Positions 35,401-42,760 of a DNA stretch of 56,870 nt are shown here, piece by piece. The position numbers were made by a program, and so were the translations under genes. The stretch is from Verrucomicrobiota bacterium. GTDB taxonomy: Bacteria; Chlamydiota; Chlamydiia; Chlamydiales; 2-12-FULL-49-11. Numbering within the stretch: the first letter of the stretch is position 1; each line of letters opens with the position of its first letter. Under the pieces are notes generated by a model. It was not told the origin of the DNA, searched no databases, and was given only the letters and a program-made list of their open reading frames with translations. The stretch lies in contig JAFEGE010000097.1 of NCBI GenBank assembly GCA_018240105.1, positions 1 through 56,870 on the forward strand. Direction: 5' to 3'.

Positions 35401-37724
35401 AAAAGGTGTCTTTTTTTCTCGATCAGGGCTCTTGCCATATACCCGGTGTGGTGAGCAAGGAGCGTCTTGCTTCTTGTCTGTTCTTCAGCGGAGAGCTTTC
35501 TTCTTCCATTCCACAAAGAATCATAGGGATTAAAAGGGGTAACCCCTCTCTCAAAAGTCGCTTGCACCGCGCTATGCCAAGCCTCTCCTTGATGCTCCCA
35601 GTCAAAAAGTTTCAAGGTGCCTTCTGGATCATGGGCGATCGCTTCAGGAGTATCGCGATAGCCTCTAGAGCTATAGCCGTCTCTCCAACATTTGCTGTAA
35701 GAGGTGTCTGTTATGGTTTCTATATAGCCCCCCTGGCTACCAATGTCCAGATGTTTGGAGCCACCTAAAAGGGAGGGCGGTAAAAGCGCTGTCCATCCAT
35801 GTGCTAGAGGATGTCCATCTGCATGGGCGTCGTAGCTATCGGTTCCTGTGAATGCTAGTTCAAAAGCTTTAGTTAGTTGTGCCTGTGCAAAGACAACAGG
35901 CAGCGTTTTAGTCTCTTTAGAGGGCGGGTTTTTTTTATTATACCATCGATTTATTCCAAAACTTCTGTAAAAAGCTTTTCGGAGAGGCTTCTCTTGATCG
36001 ACTAGAGGGCAGCTCTCGTAATAAGATTTGATTCTCATAGATAGGCTGGCATTTAGAGGTAAGCCATCCTGAAAAAAATACTCCTCCAAAAACAGGATGA
36101 TACTACCCATTTGCTCTATGGCTGGTCCAGCTTCTTTGGGTAAACGATGATTTTTTCTCTCTAGTCCCTTTACAACTCTTTTAGAAAGAGCGTGGAGTTT
36201 TTCCATAAGAGGGGCTGCTCGCTCTCTCATAGTAGCACTTCCCCAAAAAGGGGCAGGAACACGTTTTCCCTCTATATACCTAAAGGTTTCGTCAAACATA
36301 AGTTTGCTGGCCAGCTCTATGATCTTATAAGGAGAGGCCGTTTCAGGAGAGAGCTTCTCTAGAGCCTCTAGAACAGCTTCATCACCCTCTAGAGCAGTTT
36401 GTGTAAAGACTCTATCAGAGGGAGGTAGCGCTGTGGCTTCTCTCAAAGAAGGCTCTTTTACTTTTTCTGGTAGGGCAATTGAGGGAGCGCGCGTAGCATT
36501 AGCCGTGATCGCTCCTGTAGGTTTATCGGATGGCATTTTTGAAGGGGGGTGAGAGGCCCCTTTTGCACTCGCCTCTACCTTATCTAAAAGCCTCTGGACA
36601 ACTGCCATCTCTTTCGTAATTTCAGCAAGATCGGCCTCTGATAGGATCCCTCTTTTGTGCGCTCTAAGAGTATCTCTAGAGACCGTGCGCGCGAGCGCCT
36701 CCATAATAGGAATTTCAGGAGAGTCAGCTGTTGCGGTCTCTCCATGCTCTTTTACCATCTCAAAAAGCACCCCTGCTTCCATCCGTAACATAGCTCTTTT
36801 GGCAGAGTGAGCTTCATAGCCAGCAACTCTGTTTGTCTCTTCCAGGAGAGTCTTTAGACTTTTAACAAAATTGGCTGTTTTTGTTTTTGTAGGGGAGGCT
36901 TTATGTGCTTCTAAAAACTCTTTGAGAGGCGCTAAACCTTCAGCAAGCGTTGGAGGGGGTTTCGGGCGATCCTCTTCTTTTTCGTAGCGTTTGTAAGGAT
37001 CGAGTTTTTCTGGAGCCTCTAGATGCTTTAAAAGAGTCTCCATCTTGCTAGGGTCAATATTACGGTAGTTCCAGACGGTATGGATCTCGGCTTCCCCATC
37101 ATACTCTTTTTTACTCTCGCCTCCCAAGGTCAGCATAATAGGCCCTCTTCCCATCACTTTAAGAGAAAGCCCCTCTTTAGTTTTTGTGAAGAGGCAGAGA
37201 GCAAAATCATGCTCTTCTCCTTCTCTAGCAACCACCAGTCTAGATTCTCCCTCTTTGAGAAGAGAGAGATCTTTAAGGCGAGCGTTTATCGTACCCCTAA
37301 GAGTTTCCCAGTCTTTCTTTTTAGAGTAGGGGGTAGCTTGAAATGCTTCGAGAAGCTTGAGCTCTCTTTCAGCTGTATCAAGGTGTTTGCCAAAGGCTTT
37401 AGCAACATCGGTATCGCCTTTGCTTTTTTCTTTAAAGTAGGAGAATGCCTCTCTCCTGTTAAGTGTCGTTAAATTTATGGCTTGTCCAGCAGAGCTTCGA
37501 TCAAAGGCACCAAGAAGACCTGTGTAATTAATTTTTTGAAATGGATAGAGGTAGGAGAGTATTTGTTTTACAAGGCGGACAATGCGTCTAGCAAGACGGC
37601 TTAAAGGGTCAGTTTTTTGCAGGCTCGGAGAGAGCTGTAAAATCTTTCGGTTTTTACCCAAAAAAGAAGTAGAGGAGGCTAATAGGGGAGGAGAGGTAGC
37701 TGTGATAGGGGGCGCTAAAGCCAT
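29406..37724 (-). CDS. Giant 2772-residue protein with helicase-like ATPase core
   Basis: One uninterrupted frame encodes 2772 residues. Around residue 1765 is a Walker A loop QAGTGSGKSAVL; some 145 residues later MMDEFDEPS may supply the acidic motif II. SGVSATVGSL (about 2190) resembles SF2 motif III, and TFSQQEGRMRGF (about 2345) resembles motif VI (Q-x-x-GR-x-R). The first 1700 residues hold no recognised domain. A Glu/Gln-rich linker lies near 2510-2540, then a charged C-terminal region. The layout resembles the very large DUF3638/DUF3645-type ATPases known from eukaryotes and, as I recall, some environmental chlamydiae. No membrane segment is obvious. It is flanked by ispD and by an AT-rich upstream region. 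Confidence 0.75.
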   Translation of the reverse strand: MALAPPITATSPPLLASSTSFLGKNRKILQLSPSLQKTDPLSRLARRIVRLVKQILSYLYPFQKINYTGLLGAFDRSSAGQAINLTTLNRREAFSYFKEKSKGDTDVAKAFGKHLDTAERELKLLEAFQATPYSKKKDWETLRGTINARLKDLSLLKEGESRLVVAREGEEHDFALCLFTKTKEGLSLKVMGRGPIMLTLGGESKKEYDGEAEIHTVWNYRNIDPSKMETLLKHLEAPEKLDPYKRYEKEEDRPKPPPTLAEGLAPLKEFLEAHKASPTKTKTANFVKSLKTLLEETNRVAGYEAHSAKRAMLRMEAGVLFEMVKEHGETATADSPEIPIMEALARTVSRDTLRAHKRGILSEADLAEITKEMAVVQRLLDKVEASAKGASHPPSKMPSDKPTGAITANATRAPSIALPEKVKEPSLREATALPPSDRVFTQTALEGDEAVLEALEKLSPETASPYKIIELASKLMFDETFRYIEGKRVPAPFWGSATMRERAAPLMEKLHALSKRVVKGLERKNHRLPKEAGPAIEQMGSIILFLEEYFFQDGLPLNASLSMRIKSYYESCPLVDQEKPLRKAFYRSFGINRWYNKKNPPSKETKTLPVVFAQAQLTKAFELAFTGTDSYDAHADGHPLAHGWTALLPPSLLGGSKHLDIGSQGGYIETITDTSYSKCWRDGYSSRGYRDTPEAIAHDPEGTLKLFDWEHQGEAWHSAVQATFERGVTPFNPYDSLWNGRRKLSAEEQTRSKTLLAHHTGYMARALIEKKRHLFAKEDLTDLLFLAGGPPSEFLAFFENHDTLLKDEAIETFVYQVFFRQSQIDTLFDALWTTPSSSANSVPREELPKTFAKKIRESLAKIEIDAEEMRSLLFWIRMSEKLRGIYKQRGISTEAFFDFKNALPRLRQAEKEASFTPYAKAIKVAALCHLLEKPSFTEEDVCTLVIDMQEVSQHSGIPVPPDILAYLERKYHLWMDAVSNGGGLSREALSHILDQVCLQKGYSLTTSPWEGSFPAFTNGTHAINLLDRSLEAREGGSTALLPPAIYAHPLFLSHFPDIVSEPVFMTKKDLTETHRLYAFKDKQGNYCQIEDKNGSYAFYRTMPEISDEPLQAVSFEGAAQHEDLFASLFNQLRLAPVESGLKGYAKQALAVAKKIRDHFRKSPRLPAILPKTLFRDPKDPNTLYAVSDAGKALFRIHGKGGALGWTATTVSDLRGEMAVPARQICSGHEIDHPIMKMVAAIENPSQIVVWGAKDAVEEIELVRYGLTFARRGNSFVSKEYPGYVLKASSLKERKGIGASLLLVPTEAGRPNKLLLAPQSSTSLKLQPNLPKGLAFVIYFLQAAWDMTHTNNPYTPARTHLVFGSSAEKLSATVVDIQAHTGEILYPQGDQVATRLEVISHLMYMGHYEEAGAALDGITALEASPAITKELFLFLSKGRFFDPPYTAALALKVANELWKRIGGSKAREHKKRQLSGMLLELLKGYLPEERKLPPSLRISPEDLKGIMAFVEEQETPESYNTLPDYTPPVEVTAGVPYFGVKKLEEELAVGKALTDADLKTALSLTPSGPPRLFAKEALGKYLLPDGLLPPSEKAQKAFIKEVLDPKIATLRAEKEKRRTEITTALTISTDPLEQLEILAKTKAMASFSDLAVALLQDNFTALAEKSLLPKGVDPLALKESVIAYFTVEVALQHASSCRRELLQGENGAKQRVGLLVTEPWPYDVAKHPEFLCFEAFHALTFRGQGLTSQLALLERMVGNPSTIIQAGTGSGKSAVLTVLRALLAANGKTLVTLQVLPHLYDEALAILNHRLENTFKAKVFTLRFNLSMPLQTDGVSLFKSWYKQLLDTIKERGCVLTDYKSLPLLEEIFINFSRQIKGLKGQGAEIDPLLLSHWKYLQKTLNLLQNTERRMMDEFDEPSNPKHRIQLQIGGAAPLPLFMVKTAMEVYDLLKEDPSLGLAQNLQGEMPEAVRKAALKTLATTLAKKHAKGDASLNELLLAYFEGESEAVLAKLDGFSDEEKDVIALVKDLITTYLGLTLSQSGKTRYQLSDDAAAIIPCVSGEPRKGSKFGNMVEDVCYLTQHYHQYGTPELRFKDWIYQQAAEWRKTPPNSEERRAAEERFHEIIPDGSLDVYGRMAKDELDKVINKLFPIHARRLMPFFLERHLHDLSSGGYVASMTPQDAAAMSRETSGVSATVGSLHAVKDGIAVDRDEATRIQAEMVARLKRRADPKVLGYDPRTPFALFDTLTTNKTGFSVLIDGSGAFREYNPQDVAAYMMSKNLRLKKVSFYRLDGSVGFVGSAGASLEESGFYFPQAQTRGSDQVFPKDAVAVLTVNEKDTMETFSQQEGRMRGFYQKIILASSSLAPSLTTVDAIVERKLKNQQEQERIDCFRAQPQKLQHLLREFAKRALLQEADLDRFLPLFDRFERLLISTPRSYEKSGSYFQANRAIVRAEADPVAELHALRDRLIGEVEREFRDLSPEPLLAALRAVDFTSLQSHLPEKVATMTVDSDEGQLEVEQEQMQEKEAEQESETTLTLQTNDKRDKVTSYLPHPKSATTHGVAALLKDTSFDRRLHVSEPFLPQERTDPIHKRVLFDDRMHRVGRITVCFERYPSTPSRKITKVTIRDVLEDRGLRWHSPSHGTYDFTYDIRTEKVLQQDILDCIPQIVASRDFIGLVAELKFLDGQIEGYTAEELQTLAEKGFNTWEKERLFMDKVLRHRAPVRDKYHKSQLEKWFRSAEVARRREAIQRAQTLHRAPLMGDVEGAIPVGAS

Positions 37725-37855
37725 AAAGATTCCTTAATCTAAAAAAATTATGGGTTTATTATAACAGTAGCAACAAAAAACTTCGATAATTTGTTAAGAT
37801 AAAATAAAATATTTATAACAAAGTAAATTAAAACTTTTAGTTCGCTTTATTATAA

Positions 37856-38257
37856 TTAAAAGACGTGCAAAGGTTTTTTGCTTTGCATAGCGCGATCTGC
37901 TGGGGGCGCTTTTGGGACGCTACTATAAGTAGATTCGCATTTACGGCGCTCTGTCCGTAAAATCACATCGACTGCTGCATAAGGACAAAGGCCGCGGCTT
38001 ACATAGACACTCGCTCTGTAGCGCTCTTCTTCACTCAAGGCGAACAGGTAAATTTTTTGATATATAGGGCCTAGTTGGTCATAAAGAGCTCTCTCTTGCA
38101 AAGAGAGCTTTTCTTCTGACATCGTCTCTCTTTGTTGGATAGGAGAGCTGTTTTCGCTCTTCACAATCTCTGGCGCAGGCTCTAAAAGACTTGCACACAA
38201 AAGAATGGGCAAAAAGATTGTTGTAAGGAGTCTCCGATTAAGAATAATCATCGGCAT
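37856..38257 (-). CDS. Small exported orphan protein
   Basis: The 133 residues begin with a signal-like segment (RRLLTTIFLPILLCASLLEP, about residues 8-27). A soluble part follows, with a Cys-containing region near GLCPYAAVDVILRTE. No lipobox is convincing. The start (38257) overlaps the end of the upstream gene by 20 bases on the same strand, so the two are translationally coupled. Function is not recognised; a periplasmic helper of the acidic neighbour is a guess. Confidence 0.55.
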   Translation of the reverse strand: MPMIILNRRLLTTIFLPILLCASLLEPAPEIVKSENSSPIQQRETMSEEKLSLQERALYDQLGPIYQKIYLFALSEEERYRASVYVSRGLCPYAAVDVILRTERRKCESTYSSVPKAPPADRAMQSKKPLHVF

Positions 38258-38891
38258 CCTCTAAGTCTTCGTAATTGTCATCATCGTAGCTTCTATCGTC
38301 ACTGTCATCCTCTTCGTAGCTCTCATAATCCTCTTCTTCATACTCTTCTGCTGGAGGGCGTCTTAACTCTTGTTGGCCAGGTGGATTGTAGTTGGGGGGA
38401 GGGTAATTAGAGGGGGGTGGGTTGTAGCCAGGGTTGGCAGCGATGTTGCTATCTAAGCTTGAGGAGCTTTGTCCTGCAGGAGACTCATGTACATCGTCAT
38501 CGCTCATCTCCGATTCAATCGTTGCCATACTCTTTTGGGCAGGTGAAATGGCTGCTTTAGAAAATGTTGCGTTATCAGACTCCGCCTCTTCTAAGGAAGA
38601 GCTCTCTTCGCTTAGAGCCCCTTGAGCGCTGTTATCAAGGGGAGAGGTCTCTTCAGAAGCTGCAAGAGAGTCTTCTTCTGCAGGCAGAGCCTCTTCTAAA
38701 GCTTCATTTTCAAGCGCTTCGCTTGCAAGGGGGTTTTCTTGAGCAAGTCTCTCATCGAGGGTAAGCTCTTCTAAGTTGAGCTCTTTAGAGCTCATCTCTT
38801 TTTCTGTTAAAGATGTATCTTCTTCAGCTTTAAGAGTGAATAGATGTAGAGCTGTGCAAATAAAGGTAAGATAAGAAATTTGTTTCAACAT
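38238..38891 (-). CDS. Exported acidic low-complexity protein
   Basis: A signal peptide (LKQISYLTFICTALHLFTLK, cleavage near residue 22) leads into 190 residues dominated by Glu, Ser, Asp and Ala. A Pro/Asn/Tyr stretch (about residues 153-170) and an acidic Tyr-rich tail (EEEDYESYEEDDSDDR) follow. There is no folded-domain signature. Such chains can bind cations or coat surfaces. The stop overlaps the next gene by 20 bases. It is upstream in a two-gene unit and not recognised otherwise. Confidence 0.6.
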   Translation of the reverse strand: MLKQISYLTFICTALHLFTLKAEEDTSLTEKEMSSKELNLEELTLDERLAQENPLASEALENEALEEALPAEEDSLAASEETSPLDNSAQGALSEESSSLEEAESDNATFSKAAISPAQKSMATIESEMSDDDVHESPAGQSSSSLDSNIAANPGYNPPPSNYPPPNYNPPGQQELRRPPAEEYEEEDYESYEEDDSDDRSYDDDNYEDLEDADDYS

Positions 38892-39054
38892 AGCTCTCCT
38901 AACTAAAGTTTTCTAAACTCTACTGTTTAGGAATCGCTCTGTTTTTTTTAAACATATAAAGCGTAAAAATCGTAAATAATTAGTAAGGCGTTTATTATTA
39001 ATCATAATAAAGTTTATCTTGAGGAAATTCTATTTTCCTCGTACATTGCAAATT

Positions 39055-39585
39055 ATGGAAGAAAAACCTATCGAGTGCTCTCTCTGCCAAAGAGAATCCG
39101 TTATCACTTATAAAGAGGTAGTTAACGGTAAAATCCTCTCTTCTAGCATGTGCGCTAGTTGCCCACTTTTAATGAAAAAGCTCGGGCTCCCCACAAAGAA
39201 TAATACCTGTTCGGGAGCGTGTGAGAAAAAAGAGCTTCTATGTACCTCTTGCCAAACAACCTTAGAGGCGATTCAGACAGGCGGGCGCCTTGGCTGTCCA
39301 GCGTGTTACCAAGTCTTTGAAAAAACTCTAATACAAGAGCTTACGCGCTCTCAAGAACTATATGTAAGGGATATCTCTATGTCAGAAAAAGATAAAAACC
39401 TATCGTTTCACCTTGGTAAAATCCCTGATAAACTAGAGGCCGGACACCTCTCTATTCGACTCGAATCTCTCCAAGCAGCTTTAGGAGAGGCGATTGCTCT
39501 AGAAAACTACGAAAAAGCTGCTGGTATACGCGATCAAATCAAATTGATTTTGGAGGGTACCGATGCAAGAGAGCCCAATACCTAA
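39055..39585 (+). CDS. mcsA: McsA-like zinc-finger/UVR-domain protein
   Basis: McsA activates the McsB kinase in Gram-positives. From the ATG 39055 (176 residues; a longer frame starting 39019 has no support) there are several CxxC pairs: CSLC, CASC, CTSC and CPAC. A UVR domain near the C-terminus has LQAALGEAIALENYEKAAGI followed by RDQIK. The frame ends inside the mcsB start, so the genes overlap by 23 bases. Chlamydia has the same pair (CT676-CT675), as I recall. Without ctsR in view, the regulatory target is not known. Confidence 0.88.
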   Translation: MEEKPIECSLCQRESVITYKEVVNGKILSSSMCASCPLLMKKLGLPTKNNTCSGACEKKELLCTSCQTTLEAIQTGGRLGCPACYQVFEKTLIQELTRSQELYVRDISMSEKDKNLSFHLGKIPDKLEAGHLSIRLESLQAALGEAIALENYEKAAGIRDQIKLILEGTDAREPNT

Positions 39586-40612
39586 GGTCTTTTTTAACGC
39601 CTCCCCTTGGCAGGAGACGAAAAGTCCTTTTTGGCCCGCTTCGGTTTTTATTTTACGCCGTAATGTTAGCCCCTACTTCTTTCCAGATAATTTGAAAGAA
39701 AGAGATGCTCTTTCGGTTAAAAAACTTTTAGAGAAGGCTTTAACCCCCTTTCTTGATAAACCACGGTTTTTATCTAAAGATACGATTACCCCGTTAGAAA
39801 AAGAGTTTCTTTTTGAGCACTTTCTTCTCAATGAAGGCTATGAGCGTTTTGATGAGGGAAGAGCTCTTATTGTAGATGATACGGGTTCGCTCTTAGGTTT
39901 AATCAATGTAGAAGATCATCTCCATATCCATCTTTATACGACCAATAGAGATTTAAAAGCGGTATATACAAAGCTTGCAGCTATCGAGAAAGAGCTTAGC
40001 AAAACAATCCCCTTTTCCTTTTCAGAGCGCTTTGGCTACTTAACTTCCGATCCACGCTATGCTGGTACAGGGCTAACCTTGCAGGCTTTTCTTCATCTCC
40101 CGTTGCTTATCCAGCTAAAACATTTTAGTGAACTCAAAGATAAGCTGACCCCTGATGTTGTGGTTCGTGGTCTTGGTAAAGAAAATGAGTATGTAGCAGA
40201 TCTAGCCCTCTTAGAAAATAGAGCAACCCTTGGCGTCTCTGAAGAGAATATCATAGAATCTGTCCAAAAAAATGCCGCTTTCTTAGAAGAGGAAGAAAAA
40301 AAAATCCAAAAGATGTTGTCAGAGGAGGAGAAAACCTTCCTTAAAGACAAAATCGGTCGCAGCTTCGGCCTTCTCTCGCATGCGCGCTCCCTCTCCATAC
40401 AAGAGGCGCTTACCTCTTTCAGTTTTATTGAGATTGGTAAAAGGCTTAATTGGGTTCAAGGAGAGTTCTCTTTTCATGAGTTTTTCTTTAGCCTTAGAAG
40501 AGCCCATTTAGTCTCAGAGCCTAAGACTCCTATAGAGATCAATGAGGAGCGAGCCAAATTTTCTACAGCGCTCTTATCTAAGCTCCGACTCTCGTATGGA
40601 GAAAGCGAGTAA
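39563..40612 (+). CDS. mcsB: McsB-like protein arginine kinase
   Basis: The phosphagen-kinase fold is visible as INVEDHLHIHLY (INEEDHLRIQ in Bacillus) and YLTSDPRYAGTGL (LTxCPTNLGTGL). The usual catalytic-loop Cys is Asp163 here and the first Glu of NEED is Val, so activity may differ; whether all chlamydiae share this I cannot check. Length is 349 residues. It overlaps mcsA by 23 bases. Its last codons are part of a 26-base direct repeat whose second copy lies at 42761, so the 3' end has been caught up in an insertion. Protein-arginine phosphorylation marks proteins for ClpCP in Gram-positives. Confidence 0.85.
   Translation: MQESPIPKVFFNASPWQETKSPFWPASVFILRRNVSPYFFPDNLKERDALSVKKLLEKALTPFLDKPRFLSKDTITPLEKEFLFEHFLLNEGYERFDEGRALIVDDTGSLLGLINVEDHLHIHLYTTNRDLKAVYTKLAAIEKELSKTIPFSFSERFGYLTSDPRYAGTGLTLQAFLHLPLLIQLKHFSELKDKLTPDVVVRGLGKENEYVADLALLENRATLGVSEENIIESVQKNAAFLEEEEKKIQKMLSEEEKTFLKDKIGRSFGLLSHARSLSIQEALTSFSFIEIGKRLNWVQGEFSFHEFFFSLRRAHLVSEPKTPIEINEERAKFSTALLSKLRLSYGESE
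40578..40603 (+). repeat. 26 bp direct repeat, left copy
   Basis: The bases from CTAAGCTCCGAC to CGTATGGAGAA are identical in all 26 positions to 42761-42786. This copy forms the 3' end of mcsB. The two copies bracket 2157 bases that hold hairpins and an AAA-ATPase gene. Confidence 0.9.
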
Positions 40613-40630
40613 TTGCATCATTATCGATAT

Positions 40631-40970
40631 ATACCGCTTCTACTTCAAAGGCCTAGAAATTTTTGCCTCAGCATCCCGGATTTTAAAATCATCTCCATAG
40701 CTAAACTTTTTAAGTTTAGCTATGGAAATGAAACTTCGCTATTTTAAATTCCGCGCGCGGAGATTGAAATTTTCAGAACCTTGAAGTGGAAGCAGTATAT
40801 ACCCCTTCCACTTCAAAGACCTAGAAATTTCTGCCTCAGCATCTCATATTTTAAAGTCATTTCCATCGCTAAACTTTTTAAGTTTAGCTGCTTCAATGAC
40901 GCTGCGCTACTTTAAACTCCGAGCGCTGAGATTGAAATTTCTGGGCCTTTGAAGTGGAAGCAGTATAGAC
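40631..40970. repeat. Two tandem ~170-base hairpin units
   Basis: Each unit starts with a variant of CCACTTCAAAG, has a central GCTAAACTTTTTAAGTTTAGC stem-loop, and ends with the inverse TTGAAGTGGAAGCAGTAT. Units 40631-40800 and about 40799-40970 are roughly three-quarters alike, with compensating changes in the arms. No coding frame is visible. The region from the mcsB stop to the ATPase start (about 600 bases) holds this plus the GCTTAG array. Confidence 0.75.
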
Positions 40971-41001
40971 GCTTAGGCTTAGGCTTAGGTCTGCTTAGGT
41001 G
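40971..41001 (+). repeat. Short GCTTAG tandem array
   Basis: GCTTAG repeated three times, one imperfect unit and a further GCTTAGGTG follow the second hairpin directly. It is too short to infer any role. Confidence 0.45.
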
Positions 41002-41082
41002 TTTTAAGATTTTAATTAAACTCACTGATTATCAATATGATAAGCTAAAAATTCAGGTTTCTTGTCTTAAAAAATCAATCCC

Positions 41083-41165
41083 CAAAAAACTTTTTTCCAT
41101 TTTAGGGATGGTAAAATAGGCTTATAAAAAAATCCCCAAAATGGAAATTGTCATTTTAGGGATCG
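41083..41165. repeat. ATCCCCAAAA-type inverted repeats before the ATPase
   Basis: ATCCCCAAAATG and CATTTTAGGGAT pair with one mismatch around a short loop (about 41130-41163). A similar half (CCATTTTAGGGAT) occurs just upstream near 41097. These lie about 50 bases before the ATPase start and may be a regulatory hairpin or repeat debris. Confidence 0.4.
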
Positions 41166-41216
41166 ATTTTATTGGTGCGTTCTTTATAATGAAGGGTAAA
41201 GTTAATCGGATAAAAA

Positions 41217-42650
41217 ATGACAAATCCTCCATTCATAGGTCGTGAACCAGAAATTGCCAGACTGAAAGGTCTTTTAAGTAAGAAAAGCGCAAGTCTTATT
41301 GTTGTTCGAGGAAGAAGGCGAATCGGTAAAAGCAGGCTGCTTGGAGAGTTTGGAAAAGAAGTGAAGAGCTTCTTTTTCTCTGGCATGCCTCCTGTTGAGA
41401 AAACAAATGCTAGACTTCAAAGGGAAGAATTTGCTGGTCAAATGGAGAGGATGGGGTTGCCTGGCGCTAAATCTGATGATTGGAGTAATCTCTTCTGGTT
41501 TTTATCCAAGCACACAGAGAGGGGACGGGTTCTTGTTGTATTCGATGAGATATCGTGGCTGGGCGGGAAAGATCCTGCTTTTTTAGGAAAACTAAAAACT
41601 GCTTGGGATATGCATTTTAGCAAAAATCCTCAAATGGTTATGGCTCTTTGTGGCTCAATATCTTCTTGGATTGAAGAAAACATTCTTAGCAGCACCGGGT
41701 TTGTTGGAAGAATTACTATAGATCTCGTCTTAGAAGAACTTCCTTTGAATGTTTGTAATGCTTTTTGGCGTCCTAAAGAAAAGCTCATTTCCGCTTATGA
41801 AAAATTTAAACTTCTCTCTGTTACTGGGGGAGTTCCTCGCTACCTTGAAGAAATTAATCCAAAATTACCTGCGGAAAGAAATATCCAAAATCTGTGCTTT
41901 ACCCAAGGAGGCCTTCTCGTTCGTGAATTTGATGAGATTTTTTCTGACCTATTTTCCAAACGCAGTGCAAGTTATAAAGAGATAGTCATGCGTTTAGCGG
42001 ATGGGCCTAGAGAACTTTTAGAAATTTGTAAAGAGCTTCAACAATCTCGTGGGGGATTACGTAGCAAACATCTAGATGATTTAGTAAAGGCAGGGTTTAT
42101 TCAAAGAGATTTCTCTTGGCATTTACAAGATGGAAAAGAAAGTAAAATAAGCCGGTTTCGCTTAAGTGATAATTATCTTCGCTTCTACTTAAAATATATT
42201 TTACGAAATCGCTCCAAGATTAAGAAAGGAGATTTTACCCCTTCTGTATTAACTAAATTTCCTGGTTGGGAAGGAATGATGGGACTTCAGTTTGAGAATC
42301 TTGTTGTTCATAATCGAAAAACGGTGTTGAAATTGATAGAAGTATCTTCAGAAGAAGTTGTTATGGATGGACCCTTTTTTCAAAGAGCAACAAAAAAACT
42401 TCCTGGATGCCAAATAGACTATATGATTCAAACAAGATTTCACACTTTGTATATCATAGAAATTAAGTTTTCAAAAGATCCTATAGGAAAAAAAATCATA
42501 GAGGAAATGCAGGAGAAAATAAAAAGATTAAAAACACCTAAACGGTTTTCAATTAGACCCATTCTGATTCATGTAAACGGCGTGGAAAGTGCAGTGTTAG
42601 ATGAAGGATACTTTGATAAAGTGATTGATTTTGGAGAGTTTTTAGATTGA
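41217..42650 (+). CDS. AAA ATPase with C-terminal nuclease-like motif
   Basis: Walker A GRRRIGKSR (Lys38) and Walker B VLVVFDEIS (Asp110-Glu111) mark an archaeal-type ATPase of the DUF234 group, whose members carry a winged-helix (about 250-290 here) and a C-terminal domain. That domain shows D401, then E415-I-K417, a PD-(D/E)xK spacing, so a nuclease activity is possible. Length is 477. The start has little upstream ribosome site. Codon use is A/T-richer than in the neighbours, and direct repeats bracket it, which suggests acquisition. In many genomes such genes occur in multiple copies; their task is not established. Confidence 0.85.
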   Translation: MTNPPFIGREPEIARLKGLLSKKSASLIVVRGRRRIGKSRLLGEFGKEVKSFFFSGMPPVEKTNARLQREEFAGQMERMGLPGAKSDDWSNLFWFLSKHTERGRVLVVFDEISWLGGKDPAFLGKLKTAWDMHFSKNPQMVMALCGSISSWIEENILSSTGFVGRITIDLVLEELPLNVCNAFWRPKEKLISAYEKFKLLSVTGGVPRYLEEINPKLPAERNIQNLCFTQGGLLVREFDEIFSDLFSKRSASYKEIVMRLADGPRELLEICKELQQSRGGLRSKHLDDLVKAGFIQRDFSWHLQDGKESKISRFRLSDNYLRFYLKYILRNRSKIKKGDFTPSVLTKFPGWEGMMGLQFENLVVHNRKTVLKLIEVSSEEVVMDGPFFQRATKKLPGCQIDYMIQTRFHTLYIIEIKFSKDPIGKKIIEEMQEKIKRLKTPKRFSIRPILIHVNGVESAVLDEGYFDKVIDFGEFLD

Positions 42651-42760
42651 TTTTTCTTATAAATTAAGAGCGAACTAAATTTTCTATACCGATTCTTGAA
42701 TCACGAGTGGTTAGTAACAGTATAGAGCGCTCTTATATTAATTCTTCCGATTGGTATTAC

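Larger units (their letters stand above)
40604..42760. mobile_element. Candidate inserted cassette carrying an AAA-ATPase gene
   Basis: The unit contains two tandem 170-base hairpins, a short GCTTAG array and one ATPase gene of noticeably A/T-richer codon use. It is bounded by perfect 26-base direct repeats, like an att-type duplication. If the cassette and one repeat are removed, mcsB and the CPBP gene become convergent neighbours sharing the 26 bases. No integrase or transposase is encoded, so the mechanism is unknown. Confidence 0.6.

Noticed and set aside
40631-40970. CRISPR array
   Set aside because: There are only two long, diverged palindromic units with no unique spacers and no cas genes.
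40604-42760. Classical transposon with a short target-site duplication
   Set aside because: The direct repeats are 26 bases, longer than transposase duplications, and no transposase or terminal inverted repeat pair at the edges is present; kept only as a cassette of unknown mechanism.
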